Source: Lutraria lutraria
Lineage: Eukaryota > Mollusca > Bivalvia > Venerida > Mactridae
Reading direction: 5' to 3'
NCBI GenBank assembly: GCA_964023205.1
Contig: OZ026845.1
Coordinates: 4,164,001-4,228,000 of the forward strand
DNA length: 64,000 nt
Position numbers and translations under genes: made by a program. Shown here piece after piece: positions 1 through 14,200 of this stretch (position 1 is the stretch's first letter; every line of letters starts with the position of its first letter). Below the pieces are notes generated by a model, which did not search any database, had not been told where the DNA came from, and saw only the letters and a program-made list of their open reading frames with translations.

Positions 1-57
1 AAATTCCTGGGTTGCAAATCCAGGGCACTAACCAATGGACTACGGCCGCAGCTTATA
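1..57 (-). repeat. tRNA-derived SINE head (cut by window edge)
   Basis: Read on the minus strand, the segment contains GGCCGTAGTCCATTGGTTAG followed by a TTTGCAA loop, a tRNA-like A-box region. The same head, GGCCGTAGTCCAGTTGTTAG, opens the longer SINE at 34892. The rest lies outside the window. Confidence 0.6.
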
Positions 58-95
58 CATAAAAGAGAATTGTTAATAATATCTATTACAATAGC

Positions 96-300
96 ATTGT
101 GTGACTACAGATCTCTGTGGTCAGGTGGTTATGATCTCTGACTAGTAATCACTTGTCCCTTACTACTGCGAGTTCGAAACTTATCTGGACTAGACAAAAT
201 TCACATGTCCAAAGCTGTCCAACTAGGTCACGTGAAGCTGGTGGCTTTACCCAGTAGTATGCTTTTGGGTCTAAAGCTAGAAATTTCACCTAGTGATCCT
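96..300 (+). repeat. tRNA-derived SINE, Ser/Leu-like head
   Basis: The segment has a degenerate A box (GGTCAGGTGG), a long variable-arm-like stretch and a B box-like GAGTTCGAAAC at about 170-180, then a body with AGCTGTCCAACTAGGTCACG. Matching bodies occur near 29565, 55383 and 56860. It lies in the DMXL gene, to the left of the last exon seen. Confidence 0.55.
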
Positions 301-2263
301 GGCTGTTGGTGTGACATTGTGATATATATATGCCTAACTTGGTAAGACAAAATTTATACTTTACAATAATTTTAATGTGAAAAACTCCTTTCTATACCAT
401 CTTTTTACCAAAACAAATTTTAACATGAATTGAATTTGTTATTTTTCTAAAGCTTGATAAAAAGCTACCTTTAAAACAAAGTATAGATATCAGACAAAAT
501 TCCAATGCGGCTGATTTCAAAATTGTTAAAAAAATGTTAGTCAATAATAGTAGGATAAAAAAGAATGATAAAAGTTTGTACATTTGTATCAAATACTGTG
601 ACGAATAATTAAATTAAGAAAATGATGTCAACTCAAACAGGCAAACATGTAAAAGATATACCATTTAAATTTCCTGGTAACATTGAGAGCCAGTTATCAA
701 AATAATGTGTAATAGCCGGTGTGTTCATAATTTTAGAGCATAATTTAATCATAGAGATTGATTCTAATATTCCATTTCTATACTGAGTGGATATCTAAAC
801 ATTGTGTCAACTAGCACACATCCATTCCATGAAAGTTATCATCAAAAACATAAATATTTCAACACCATCTAAATACAAATAAATTGCCAAATTAATAACA
901 ATTATGCCAAAATAACTTTATCAGCACCTAATCTCAGAAGTGTTGGTTGTTTTAATTCAAACATGAAAAAATAGGTTCATTAATATTCAATTATAACATT
1001 TTAATTGTAACCAGGAATAATTAATATTTAGCAAAACACAAGAAGCAAAACAAAGCCATATAAACACTTTACAATAATGTATCTGTTTTCACATTTTTTA
1101 AAAAACTTATTAGATTAGATTTATATGACTTTTCAATCTCAAATAACAGACATAAACTAATAGCTTAGAGAAATACAGGAAATTCTCTTACAGAGCTCCC
1201 AGGGGCCTTACTTTTAAAAGATTTGATAAATTAGTCAAATTATTGTTTGAGCCATTTTTGGAGGCATCAAATATAAATGTATGTATCATTATAGTATGAG
1301 GACAATCAGGAATTCTTTGTAAGTTTTCAGTATATAGAAACTCAACTATAAAATCATTATTGACATTTGCCATTTGGTGTAAATTTTGGATTACTTTTCA
1401 GAATAAAATATAATTCTATTCAAACCAGCCATTGCTAATTACATTTTTAATATCTTGTGAACATAAATTCAAGGCAGAAATGTAGTATGCAACCAAAACA
1501 AATAAAAGCAAACTAAAGTATGAACATTGTAGCCTCACAAAATGCGTTTACAAAAGACAAGTTTTTACCAACATTTTTTATCGGGGAGGGGGGGGGGGCA
1601 CATACTTCACAGGAGGGGGACCACCAATATTGGGTGGCAGATTGGAAATATTGAAGGACTTGGTAATCCTAGAAGCAGTCACTGAGAATGATTAAAACAA
1701 ATTACAAGAGCTAGCATCATTATTGACTTAGTAAGACATACAAAATTTAAGAACAATGTGAAGAACTGGGATCAAAGATTAACAGCATCCATACCACAGA
1801 CTAGCATTGTAACTATTCAAGTTATAACAGAATTAAGTAGAGATTTATTGACAATACTTGATATAAAAACAACAACAATGTAGCATTAATTAATGTAACA
1901 CACACACAAAATAAACATACCTGTTTCAGAGTTTTTTATGTCATACATATGTTTGTTTATACCTGTAGGTTAAATCAACTTATTCATTTAAGATGTGGAA
2001 ACTGGTGCTTAGCTTTAAGATTATTACAAAAAGCATTTTAAAACAAAAATTATTGTGAAAACCGAAATTATCTCTTTCGAATATTTTGATAAATTTCAAG
2101 CAAAAAGGCATAATTCTAAATTTGATTTTAATTCACTCAAGAAGTTCAGTTTATCCATACAAAGACTAGTTTAGGGACCAAAAGTGATCAAGTTAAAATA
2201 TTGGAAAAATATGGGATATTTAATTTAGTAAAAAATAAATAAATATAGAATCTGTATGCTCAC
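301..2263. other. DMXL intron sequence, no exon recognised
   Basis: AT-rich non-coding sequence, with a short poly-G run at 1588-1598. I searched the minus strand for the next DMXL WD40 exon (phase 1 after RK) and found no match, so exon 8 probably lies left of the window. Confidence 0.5.
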
Positions 2264-5200
2264 CTTTGCGATCTTCATACCATACTTTAACAAGTCTATC
2301 ATGCTGAAAAATAAAATACTCATAAATCACACATATTTTATAGTCTGTAGGCTTCCTTACACTTTTACAGTTTAACAGTATTATATCATTTATGTGCAAT
2401 GGTCACTGGACATAGTTAATGCACCAAGATAACCAACCAAAGCTAACCTATTCCTCAGCATGCAACTGTCAGATTTTTTATTTGAAGCATGAATCATTGG
2501 GTGGATGTGTTGCCTACACATCATATCATATACTTGACTGTACATGTATACCAATACTAGGGAGAAGATAAACAACTGACCTATAAATAAGGGACTGGGT
2601 TGTCTCAGAATAGACAGTGTGAAATAAAAACAGATTTGGTGCTTGTAAGTTCAACCTAAATTCAGAGACTCATTTGGTCTATTTGTATAAATTAATGAGT
2701 TTTATAAGGTGTCTGGTGATCACATCATAAAAATGATATTCACATAAATTAGAGACAAATAAATTTCTTGTAAAATCAAGAATTCTTACCTTCCCGGCAG
2801 ATGCAAACAGTAGACCATCTGGAGAGAACTGTAAGTGTTGTACAGGAGTAGCTGGTCTATGAAATAATAAAATACCATAAAAATTATAAAATATCATAAA
2901 ATATCATTGACAAAAGATAATAAAAATATCATAAAAATAATAAAATATCACAAAAAAAGAAATTCAGAGGTAGATCAATTTACCACCTAAGAAAGCAGTA
3001 TGATTATGAAGTATTTATTTTTCCAAATATGTCCTTTATTCCATTGTCATTTATATACATTAAATAGTTTTTATACACATGAAATGAAGTTATTATTCAG
3101 ATGCTAAACACATGTTTTTTTTAAATCTTGAAACCTATTCCAAATGATGACAATCATGCTAAATGAAAACACAAATTTTACCATAAATACATGATAGGAG
3201 TTTCAAAATCTTGAAAAGCATATTACAGTCAAGCCTTTGAACACAGACCACCCTTAAAAACCTAATATGGCCTTTATTCACAGGTACCCTTTATTTAGAG
3301 GTCATTTTGTTCTAAATAATCAATGATGGTTTCTAAAAGAATGATCTTATATCACAGGATGGCCTTTATTTTGAGGTGGCCCCTAACACAGGTTTGACTG
3401 TAAGTATACATCCCTCATGTCCTTTAAGCATAGAGTTACTTATCTTGTGTATTCACTCACTTGCATTTCCATATATTATTCCACACAGTTTGTACATCAT
3501 GTTCAGGCTGAACAGTTTCTTCTTTTTCAGAACCAATTTCACCAATACCAACTTGGAACTTAACGCTTTTTCTCGGAGCTTCCTCGTGGACATCTTGTGA
3601 TATTGACCACAGCTGAATTACCTCCCCTCCTGTTAGCAGTCTACTTCCTGAAAGATTTAAGAAGGCAAATAAGGCCATTCCTAAAAATATTAGATTGCAG
3701 TTTCACTACCTAGTTATTCAAAATCTGTGACCTAAACTTTTTTGCAATTTTAATAGTTTTTTTTAAATCGGGAGTTTCATAATATCTGTCATTGGAAGTT
3801 ATTAAGATATTTTTTCAATTTCAATCTTTTTTTAAATATCTCGTGTAAATGTGGTGTCCAGTTCCTCCAAAATGAGGTAAAATAAATCACACTTCATTTC
3901 AGAAACAAGTCTTTTTTCTGCAACCAGTCAAAAATTTCTGTATGCAGAGATCAGTCTAAATTCCTGCCTTAAACCAGTCTAAATTTCTGTCTGAGCCAGT
4001 CTGAATTTCTGTCTGAAACCAGTCAAAATTTCTGATTGAACCCAGTCTAAATTTTCTGCCTAGAACCAGTCTCAATTTTCTTTCTGCCCATCAAAATCTC
4101 CATATAAAACTAGATCACTTTTTTAAAACAATTGATTACAAATGAAGACCTTATGGCTAAACCTTCTACTTTACAAATCAACAAATCCTACATGGCATTT
4201 AACAAAATCTAGCCTTATAATTAAAAGAAACAAAAATGCTCTAATCTGCTCCTAACCAGATAATTGGTTAGGCCAGTTGAAAATAAGAATTCTTCCACTA
4301 CCGTACTTCAAAATGCAATGAATTTCATTAAAATCTTTTTTTCGAGGACAGTCAACTTCTGGGAGATTTTAATTCTAGGATTTACAATACGAAAAAAGCT
4401 CTCTAATTCCATCAATAGCAAATTAGCATTCAACAAATCTAGACCTCCTTTTTAAACTACAGTCACCATTAATTAGTTTGGAGAAAATTAAATCTTCTAC
4501 TATTTAGTTTCATGAAACTGTACTGAAGGTAATCCAAAGTGACTAACTTACTGTCTTAACACAGAAAAATCAATTCATTTAACTCTTATTTTATCAAGAC
4601 CTCTCATGGGTAAACTGGAAGAATTCTTGTTATCAGTTTTGGCTGATTCAGAACTTGACATACTTACTGAAACATGTTGAGTAGCTAAAAAACTAAAATA
4701 CATAGCACTATAAAAAGTCAGGCCTGTTCTAGGCATATACTATATTATTCAATCAGGCCTCGAAATTGTCTTCACTGCTTTACTTATGAATTCTTTAATT
4801 TAAGTTGGCCGATTCACCTGAACTGTTTCCCTAGACTGTATACTAACTAGTACTAATGAACCCTTCCACAAGGAACTGGCATCTTCTCCACATGTGGAAG
4901 AAAATCAACATATTTTGTCACATTTTCAAAGAAGGATATGACCTGCCAGTGATTTTTTACTATATTTACTGCCTTATATGGCCTTATATCCCCTAACAGA
5001 ATTTCCTTCATTTTCCCCCTAAATTGGCCAGAATATTCCCCTGACAAGAAGTGTTTTCCACAATGACATGATCATGTAAAAAGAAAAAAGTAACAGTTTT
5101 CGCATCATTGTCACCAATTACAGTATAGTAATATTTACATTTATGATTTAAACAACTAAATAATCACATATTCCACAAAAATAAATGTTATTATATATTC

Positions 5201-8200
5201 CCCTTTTGTTGCGCTAATTTCCCCCTTTCGACCTGCATGGGTAGTGAGAAAATTTTGGAAAAAAATCCATGCCTGCCGCGACAAATCAAACCCAGATCAC
5301 CTGGTTACAAATCCAGCATACTGACTATGGCCCAATATATATTAAAATATCTCCACATATATAAATGTATGTAAAATGTGTCAATATATTCTTTTTACAT
5401 ACAATGAACTAGCTCACTTTTAAAAGCAATCAAAAAAGACTTCATTTCTCTTTTAAATCTAATTTCAAACACACTGTTCCAGTTTTTCTTTTTTTATATA
5501 AATAATTAAAAGGTGTCTGTTTTGGATGAAATGTTTTCCAATTTATACAAAAGCTATCAATTGAAGACTCTTTTTTCTCTTCTTATGGAAACCATTGTTC
5601 AGCTACGCTAAAAAAATATTTGACCTTCGCCTAACAAAGGTCAAGGTCATAGCTTAAAGACAACCAATATTTACCTTCTAGGTTCCATGTAAGACATAGA
5701 ACTACACATTCTGCATCAAATACAGCTGTCTGGTACCAATGATAATCCAATTTCTGTAATAGACAAAGTTACATGAGATAAGTGTACATGTAGTCTAGTG
5801 TTTCTATTTTTAGTAATATTTAGATAAATATTTGTTATGAAAACCTTAAATAAATCTTCAGTTAGCAACAATTTCAATATTATGACTATCTGACCATGAA
5901 GATTACTTCACTCAGATAAGCTTTCTTAACTTCTATCAATATGGCTGAAATGTTGATTCATTAATCAACCAATTTAACTCTTATAGAAGTTAACACTTTT
6001 TTTCACACAAAATAAAAAATAACTTCTATCAAAAAATTTAACTTGTTAATAACAGGACCATCTAAATATTATTTCTTGCTAAGGCTATTTTTGGGCCCTT
6101 AAAATGGTGGTAATATCAGGGTTTACTATAAAGGAATGACATACAGTGCAAGCATCAACAAATGCATCTCAAGTTTGCAATAAATTTCCTAATGCAGAAG
6201 AAATAAACAGTGACTTAATTTGATCAGAATTTGACAATTTCATGAAAATGCAGCAAATTTTTTTATTGAGAGTGGAGTAATTTCCATGAATTATCATCAT
6301 CTAGTATGACCACTTGCCTTAAAAGATCCCTTTTTTAGATCTAATTTGTTGTTATAACAAACAAATTATATCATATATTATCTACCCTTTGTATCAGAGG
6401 ACATCATGACATGCTCTAATTGCTCATGTAATGCTCAAGTGATGAGTATAATGATAATTAACAATTTTTCTTTCAGTATCAAACATGAGCAGAGGTTTTT
6501 AATATTGTGATTCAATTTTTTTCTGATAAAGATGGTGGTTGTCTTTTCAATGCTACCCAGTTTCTCTGGAGTTTAAACCAGAAGTGTGATTCTATACATC
6601 TCCTAGCATCTATCAACCTTCTAACATGGATAAGAGTTAGCTAGATTTCACTAGAGATAATTATATCTACAGTCAAATCTTCACAGAAACAAGAAGTGTT
6701 TGTGAAACACAAATGCACCCCTTGTGACCTAGACCTTTGACCTAAAAACCAATAGGGGTCATCTACATGTGATGACCAACCTACCAACTAAATCTGAAGA
6801 GCTTATGCCTCTAGTTATTGGTCAGACAAGATTTGGTTACAGACAGATGGACCAACCGACATGTGCAAAGCAATATACTTCCTGGCATAAAAACATCATA
6901 ATTTGTACCTATGACTGGGCCCTAATATGATACACCAAGGTGAAAAAAGCATTAAAATGCATGAACATGCATCTATAAACTACAAAACAACAATTTATTA
7001 AATTTCAGTATGGAAGTTATATTGCAGTAAGGTAAGTCCCTACATATGATATGATACATGAAGTCAATGCTTAATTTAGCCACCTTAAGTTTGCAGATGA
7101 GATCTATGAAATCCCACTGTTTATGTGTTTAATATCAAACCAATCAAGATCATGTATCCTAGATACCATGAGGAGATACTCTATAATGACTGAAGTGAAA
7201 AGATGACGATATAATCAAAGTTATCTTACATGAGTGCTGTCATGGTGTAATAGTGGTGCTGGCTCAAACACATAAATCTTCTGTAGGTATGAGGCCACTA
7301 TCTGTAAAGAAACAAAACATAGCATACATAAAATAGGTCAGATACTGAATTTCCACAAACTAACATTGATTCAAAGCTATTATATAGACACCTGTAAATC
7401 AAGTCTTAAAGATCCCCATATGGATGAATGAAGCTCTTTAGCATACAATTATTGACATAAATTAATAGACCAAACAAAACTCTCTTAAGTTAGGCTAAAC
7501 AGGACTCTGTTTACGCTTTAGGGGAATTCGAGCCAGGACTCTTTAAAGGGCAAATGTTTGCATTATTTTTGAAGAAAGGGGAAATCTATGGGTTGCCTTG
7601 ATTTCTCATAATTTAAGCAATACAGAAACTCGGCTGACTTAGATTAATTATTTTCTTTACAAGAACAAACACAACTTATTGTAACTTTCCCATTCCCAAT
7701 CAACAGAGGCTATATATAGCTTATGCTATTTAGCTATGATAATGTTTTGGAGAAGGTTTTTCTGTAGATATGTTTTTCTATTTGGGGGAAAACATCAATG
7801 CATAGGTACTCTCTATTACAGAGACAATACTGTGGGGAGGAAATAACTACTATATTTATCATTGAGTCCTATGAAAGTCTTGCCTTAAATACACTGAAGA
7901 CAAGAATTTACAACTAAAAACCTTTTCCAATTGACCTGTAACTGTAAGGAGCCAAATTTATACAAATCTATATATCAAATGCCTTAAAAAAAACTATCTG
8001 ATATAGCATACTGGATTTTTATATCATGAATATTGCATTGATTGTTTATGAATTATTGATAGAATTAAAGGCAAGGAGTCCTCATATTTCAACCACAGAA
8101 TATATCAAAGTATCAAATCATAGTCATATGAAATTATTAGGGGTCTATCTCATTACAATACATAAATCATTTAAAACACATCAAGATGTTAATAATGAAC

Positions 8201-11200
8201 ACATTATACCATTTTCCTTGATAAAAGCTCCCAGGGGCATTTAATTTTGAAGAAGTTTTCGTAATATGTCAAGCTATAATATTTTCATATATTTGTGATG
8301 CAACAACTTTCAATTTTCATTCTTCTCTATAAGGAATTGGGATGGAGACACTGGGGGGGGGGGGGGGGGGGGGGGGGAATAGACATTAGACTACATACAG
8401 TATGTACTGTGGAAGAACAAAATGGTTCCATGTACAAGTTACATATAATTTCAAACACTCTTACCAGAAAGGGTGCTTCATTTATATTTGCACATATTGT
8501 GTAATAGTATGTAATTGTTCTACTGATTATATTTGTTATTACAAACTGGTAACAATTAGTGTTGTACATTCATTAATGGCTTAAATCTCAGACCCAAGTA
8601 TATACATGAACTTTTTGTGTTACCATAATTATATTCCCTATTAAACATTCCTGGGGTGTTTATTTTTACAGATGATTTTACAACCAGTCAATTTATTGTT
8701 CAACTGATTTTGAAACATGTTTAGGAAACAATTTGACAGATTAGTAAAGCATTTATTTTGTGTCATGATTTTTATCTTTAAAACATAGAGTTGGGACTTG
8801 GGAGCATTTATTGTTGGTGGTGCATTAGAAATATTGGGTACATGTAGTTAGTTATCTGCATGCCAGGATTCTCATTAGACGTCAAAAGTTGAGGGTTAAA
8901 TATGAGCCTTGGTTGATTATAATTTAAAATCAGCATGTTTCTTGCAAATTTGACCTATTGGTACCAATTCTCAACAGTCAGAAGTCTTATTATACTAATT
9001 TCAAGAGTTAAAATACCATTTTAAGGGGTCAATTGAAAACTCTATTAACTAGTATAAAATTCTGTTTCAACATTTTTTCCAGAATAAAATTATACTTCAT
9101 CATTTGAAAGTTGTGCAGACTTGTCTTGAAAAAAAAACAGTTCACAAAACAACCTTAACCCTCACATAATTCATTTGCATACATTAACCCTTTTTATTGG
9201 TTATAATCATCTGGATTTAAATCAGAAATGCAGGCCAGCAAAAAATGGCTGTATTTCAGGATTTTTTTAAGTTCTAACAGTAACTATAAAATCTTACAGA
9301 AAGAGACAAAATTATACATTTTACCAGAAATTAAAGTACCAATGAATATTTATGAAATAAATATGGACAGATAAACATCATATAAATAATTATTATTCAT
9401 GAATTTAGACATTTCAACAAATCAGTAAAAAAACTGTACAAGCAGAGTGCTACAGTTTTGAAACTGAATGTACAGTGTTTTAAATTTCACTATAAACCCA
9501 ATGAAGAAATTCCAAATCGTAATTGTCCAGTTTTTTTAAATTAAACCAAAAAAATATACTTGGTATCAGGCTATCAGCTAATTTCACAGAAAATATGTCA
9601 ACCAATTTTTTTATTTTTACTAATGTTAATGTTATATAATCAAAAATGAATCCCTACCTACCTACCTACCTATTTACCCAGTTCTCAAATTCTGGGTCAG
9701 AGCACTCCAACCAAACTTATTTTTATTTTCAGCCTTATACATAAAAAGTTCTCCTTAGAGGATTTAAGGAAATAAAATTTGTTTCAGACTGAAACTAAAA
9801 GTACCACTTGATCAATAATGAGAAAACCCACTGATATGAGACAGTTTTACATCCCTCCAATATTAACCTTCCTGTTTCAGCTTAAACAACTCTGTCTTCC
9901 ATCAGTGATCAGTAGGTGTGCAATGATACGGTATAATAACCCAAATTTCAATATATTGTAATACAACTGTTCCATATTGCAATATGTATTGCGATACTGT
10001 GAAGTAATGAAAAGCACAATAAAACAAAAGCAACTGTTAACTCAAGAGTTAACCCATTACTAGTACTACATAGAGATATAACTGTATTTATAAGGTAGTT
10101 CATTCACATAGTGTAACCAGTAGATGGCTCATCAGTACCAATAGAATGAATAGATAAACTATCAGTTTTACACACTGTACCAATAAAGGTTTAGTGGAAA
10201 ACAACAAATAATCGACAATTTGTTGTTACAACAGATGAATATGTCTTTGTTGGTTCAAAACAACACTAAAAATTGGTCTGCATTAATAAAATTCAATGAA
10301 TTATGACAATGTGCTCAACTATTAAAGAAACTATCACGAATAGATAAACTATCAGTTTTACACACTGTACCAATAAAGGTTTATTGGAAAACAACAAATA
10401 ATCGACAATTTGTTGTTACAACAGATGAATATGTCTTTGTTGGTTCAAAACAACACTAAAAATTGGTCTGCTTTAATAAAATTCAATGAATTATGACAAT
10501 GTGCTCAATTATTAAAGAAACTATCGCGGTACATAGAAGTTGTACCATGGTACATATCGGACAGACGCTGTATCACAATATACTGCTATTAGCGGGGTAA
10601 ATAACGAAAAAATAGTGCAAATTGTCATACAAGCACCAAATTTTCCACACATGTTGGGAATGATATGTAGAAACGATTTAGGGTGTGTGCCAAAGTTCAA
10701 GTGCCTCGATTCAAGATGGCCGCCAAATTTTCAAAATGGCCGCCAAATATTTTTCCAGTCAAAGAACTTTTTATCAAAACTCTCAATACCAATGAATTAT
10801 ACTACCTTAGCACATTATCATAACATGTTCAGTATGTTTATACATGTATATAAGTAAATTCAAACGATGTTTGTGAAATACCCCCCCCCCCACCTCTAAT
10901 AGAAGTTGTATATAGAACGTGACTTACTTGCCTTAGTGCAGTTTTAGGCATACATTAGTTAATCGTTAATTGTTTCCGGATAGAAGTCATCCGGATTTTT
11001 TGGGAGTGGCCCGGGACTGCTTACCTAAATAGACATTACATTCCAAGTCTTTTTGTCCTTTTTATGGAGGGCAGACACGCGGTGTCACATCCGGTAAATG
11101 CGTTGAAAAATGGGAGAACTTAATATAAACTTTTGCCCAATTGTTTCGACAGTTTCATGCACCAGAAACCAACTGAAGTCTTTTGCTTTAAATACCAGAC

Positions 11201-14200
11201 TCCACCCAAATAGTGTCAGTATTGATTTCTTTGAAAATAGACACTGAAAGAGGTATAATGTCTGTGTCAGAACCCCTCACCACATGCTTTTTCAAGCCGT
11301 TATCCACAGCGTGTTTCATACGCAAAATATCCTAGTATCGGCTTGTTCATGAGTGCATTGGGTCAATATAGTTATGTAGTGCTCAGTACTGCTTATCTCA
11401 CTTTGGTTTTTCGTCTCAAATATAGTATCGGGTGCTTTAATCAGTAACCAAACTCATCCACCTTTTAAAAGGTATATCAGTTGCTTGAAAATTTGTTCGA
11501 ATCCATTACTAACAACTGTCTAATATCTGATCAACGAGCCGTTCTTGTCATTGCTTTAAAATTAGGAAGATATTATAAAGATCAAACACAGTCTATCCGA
11601 GGATGTCTTAGAATGCAGCTACTAGGAATAGCACAAAAACAACAGTAATGCAGCCATCAAACGTTTTCGCAGCACCAAAATTATTAATACATTTATTTAC
11701 AAAAGTCAGAGCATCGGCAAGAGGTCCGTCTATTGGGGTTGTCACGTTTTGTTTGAGTACTTGAACGAGTTGCGAGTTAGTTCGAATAATTCAAAATGCC
11801 ATTGTTTGAAAGCGAAGGAGGTTTTGCATGGTCTTCGTGCTTCCAAAGAAAATCACTCAAACTGACGTTTCTGGCAAATTATAAAACGACGTAAAAAGAT
11901 CACAGTTTGCTTTCATTGTAACTGAAGATTTCACTCCCCAGACGTCATGCTTTAACTTTCTACTAAATAAATACACCTTGTGTTTTTATTGAAAGATAAA
12001 AGTATTATCAACTATCAAAACCATATCATGTAAATGAATAAGGACCCGAACTAACATAATGTATATGGTCTAATGCAAAAATAAAGGGAACAAGTACTTT
12101 ACGGTATAATACAAAATTTGCTTCTCTATATGGCTGGACAAATATATAAGTGTTATTATCTGGAGTGCAAGAACCTGGTTCCAAAACTAAATCTGAGAAT
12201 TATCTTTTCTGGTATGTCAGACCAGTCTTCAATCAGGAGACATTGAAATTCAGAACGGTCTCAGATTTATCCCGTATATATATTCACCCAATTTATATAG
12301 AGCACACGCTGTGTTCTGTTGGGCAAGTCGTGTTCTAGAAACATTGTATGCCAAAACTGATGATTAAGCAACATCCATGGTAGCGATATTGGACACTGTA
12401 AGTGTCGATATTCACCCACTATCTTTCAAAATAATACCAACAACTTTCAGAGACATCATTTCAACGTGCAAACCACCAAACATAAACAACGAAACTTTTC
12501 TATTGCCACTGAACAACTTGACATGGATTGAGGAAATTGGTGACTTCTCGGACCTTATAAATGGATTTTTTATGATGGCAAAACCTTTTGAAGGCATTGA
12601 TATTTGAAGTTCATATTTTGTTTGATAATGCTGGTCTCCAAGTCAAGAAAATTATCAGACAATGAAGATGGTTGATTAATTTGTGAAAAGTATGCTAGAA
12701 TTATATTTGCATATTGTTCGGGTATAGATGGTACACCGATTGATGCGGGTTTTTCACCAATGTACAAGTCAACGTGGTTGTTTTTCACCGGCAACGTTCG
12801 TATCGTATGTTGAAATAAAGAAATGTCCGTCCCATGAAATGATGATATTGACGTAGTGGAGTCAGAATTGTGATCAATGTTATATTGTAAAGAGTCCATG
12901 GTGTAGCACTGGTGAACAAACTACTCAACATCGTTGTACAACATTTCCTCCAACCATTATGGAAATTTCAAGGACACGTTTATATCATGTACATATATCG
13001 CACTGAAATAAGATATCAATTAGATGTCGTTTCCTTGTCTACACAAAATCAAAAGGTCAATGTAAATAGCAAATGGGGGTTCGTTTGTCTTGGAATGAAG
13101 ACGGACATTTGCTGCACAGTGAATACCTATATGACAGTTATACTGAAGTAATTGAGTTATTGCAAATGAGACTTAGAGTTGCACTGTTCCATCTGTGCTT
13201 CATTATTTGACCCATATTGTACCTTACTCACTAATTCAAGAGATTGTTTGGGTACTGATATCAACTGACTTCCGGTACGAAATTACCATTGAATTTGTTT
13301 TCATGGATCATTAGCACATGCAGCAAACAATGCATGGCCTATATATTTCTTCAAAGTCAATAAGGCTTTCTTACGCCGATTCTAATTCAGAATCCAACTG
13401 TTTCAGTCTCAGGTGCCTGCTCAGACAGTTGAACTATGGCACTCACTATGTCCGACAAAGTTTGTGTTTCGAATAATGTATTTAACTAGTTCAGCATTTT
13501 TTTTCCTCGAGTGCCTGCCGAGTATTCGACCGACTTCTCATTATGTTTTGTATTGAACGCCTTTCTCTGTTGCTAAGAGATGTATGACTTTTAACACTAT
13601 TTCATTTTAAGAGCGACATTATAATCGGCACTGAGCTTGGCCAATAAGGAATTGAATGTTTTTGGCGCGTTCATTAATGTATCGGTATTCGATGACTGGT
13701 CACATCAAGTTCGTCAATTTACAGATTTAAAAACTAAACCATAAGTATATACTTAAATAAATCCAGTGTATAAAGTCTATTGCCAGTGATTTGAAGCAAA
13801 TAGCATATTTGGTTGGCCTTCTAGAAACCAATATCAAACGTTAATATCAACGATACAAACTACTCAGTATTTAGAACTATATTACAACAATTAGCCTTAA
13901 AATAAATTACTATAAATGAATAATACAGGGAACCGTTTCTCAGATTTTTTATATTGTCCTATGTTCGTTAGATATTCCGTATCCTGAAACCCGCTAATAG
14001 ACTAAAATGAAATCAAGCATGAAAATTCTGAGGCACGGTTCCTAGATAAACATGTCTGCTACAGAATACTGAAAGCAGCAAAAGGCATTTTGAAAATGCA
14101 GGTATGTACGAACCTAAACTTGCAATACTACTGATTAATTGAACGAAGTGTGTTCATCTTATATCAAATGAAAGTAGTGCCACGTACCACCGACGGACGC

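Noticed and set aside
4853..5047. Small minus-strand ORF in DMXL intron 4
   Set aside because: It falls within a reversed SINE and is a chance frame.
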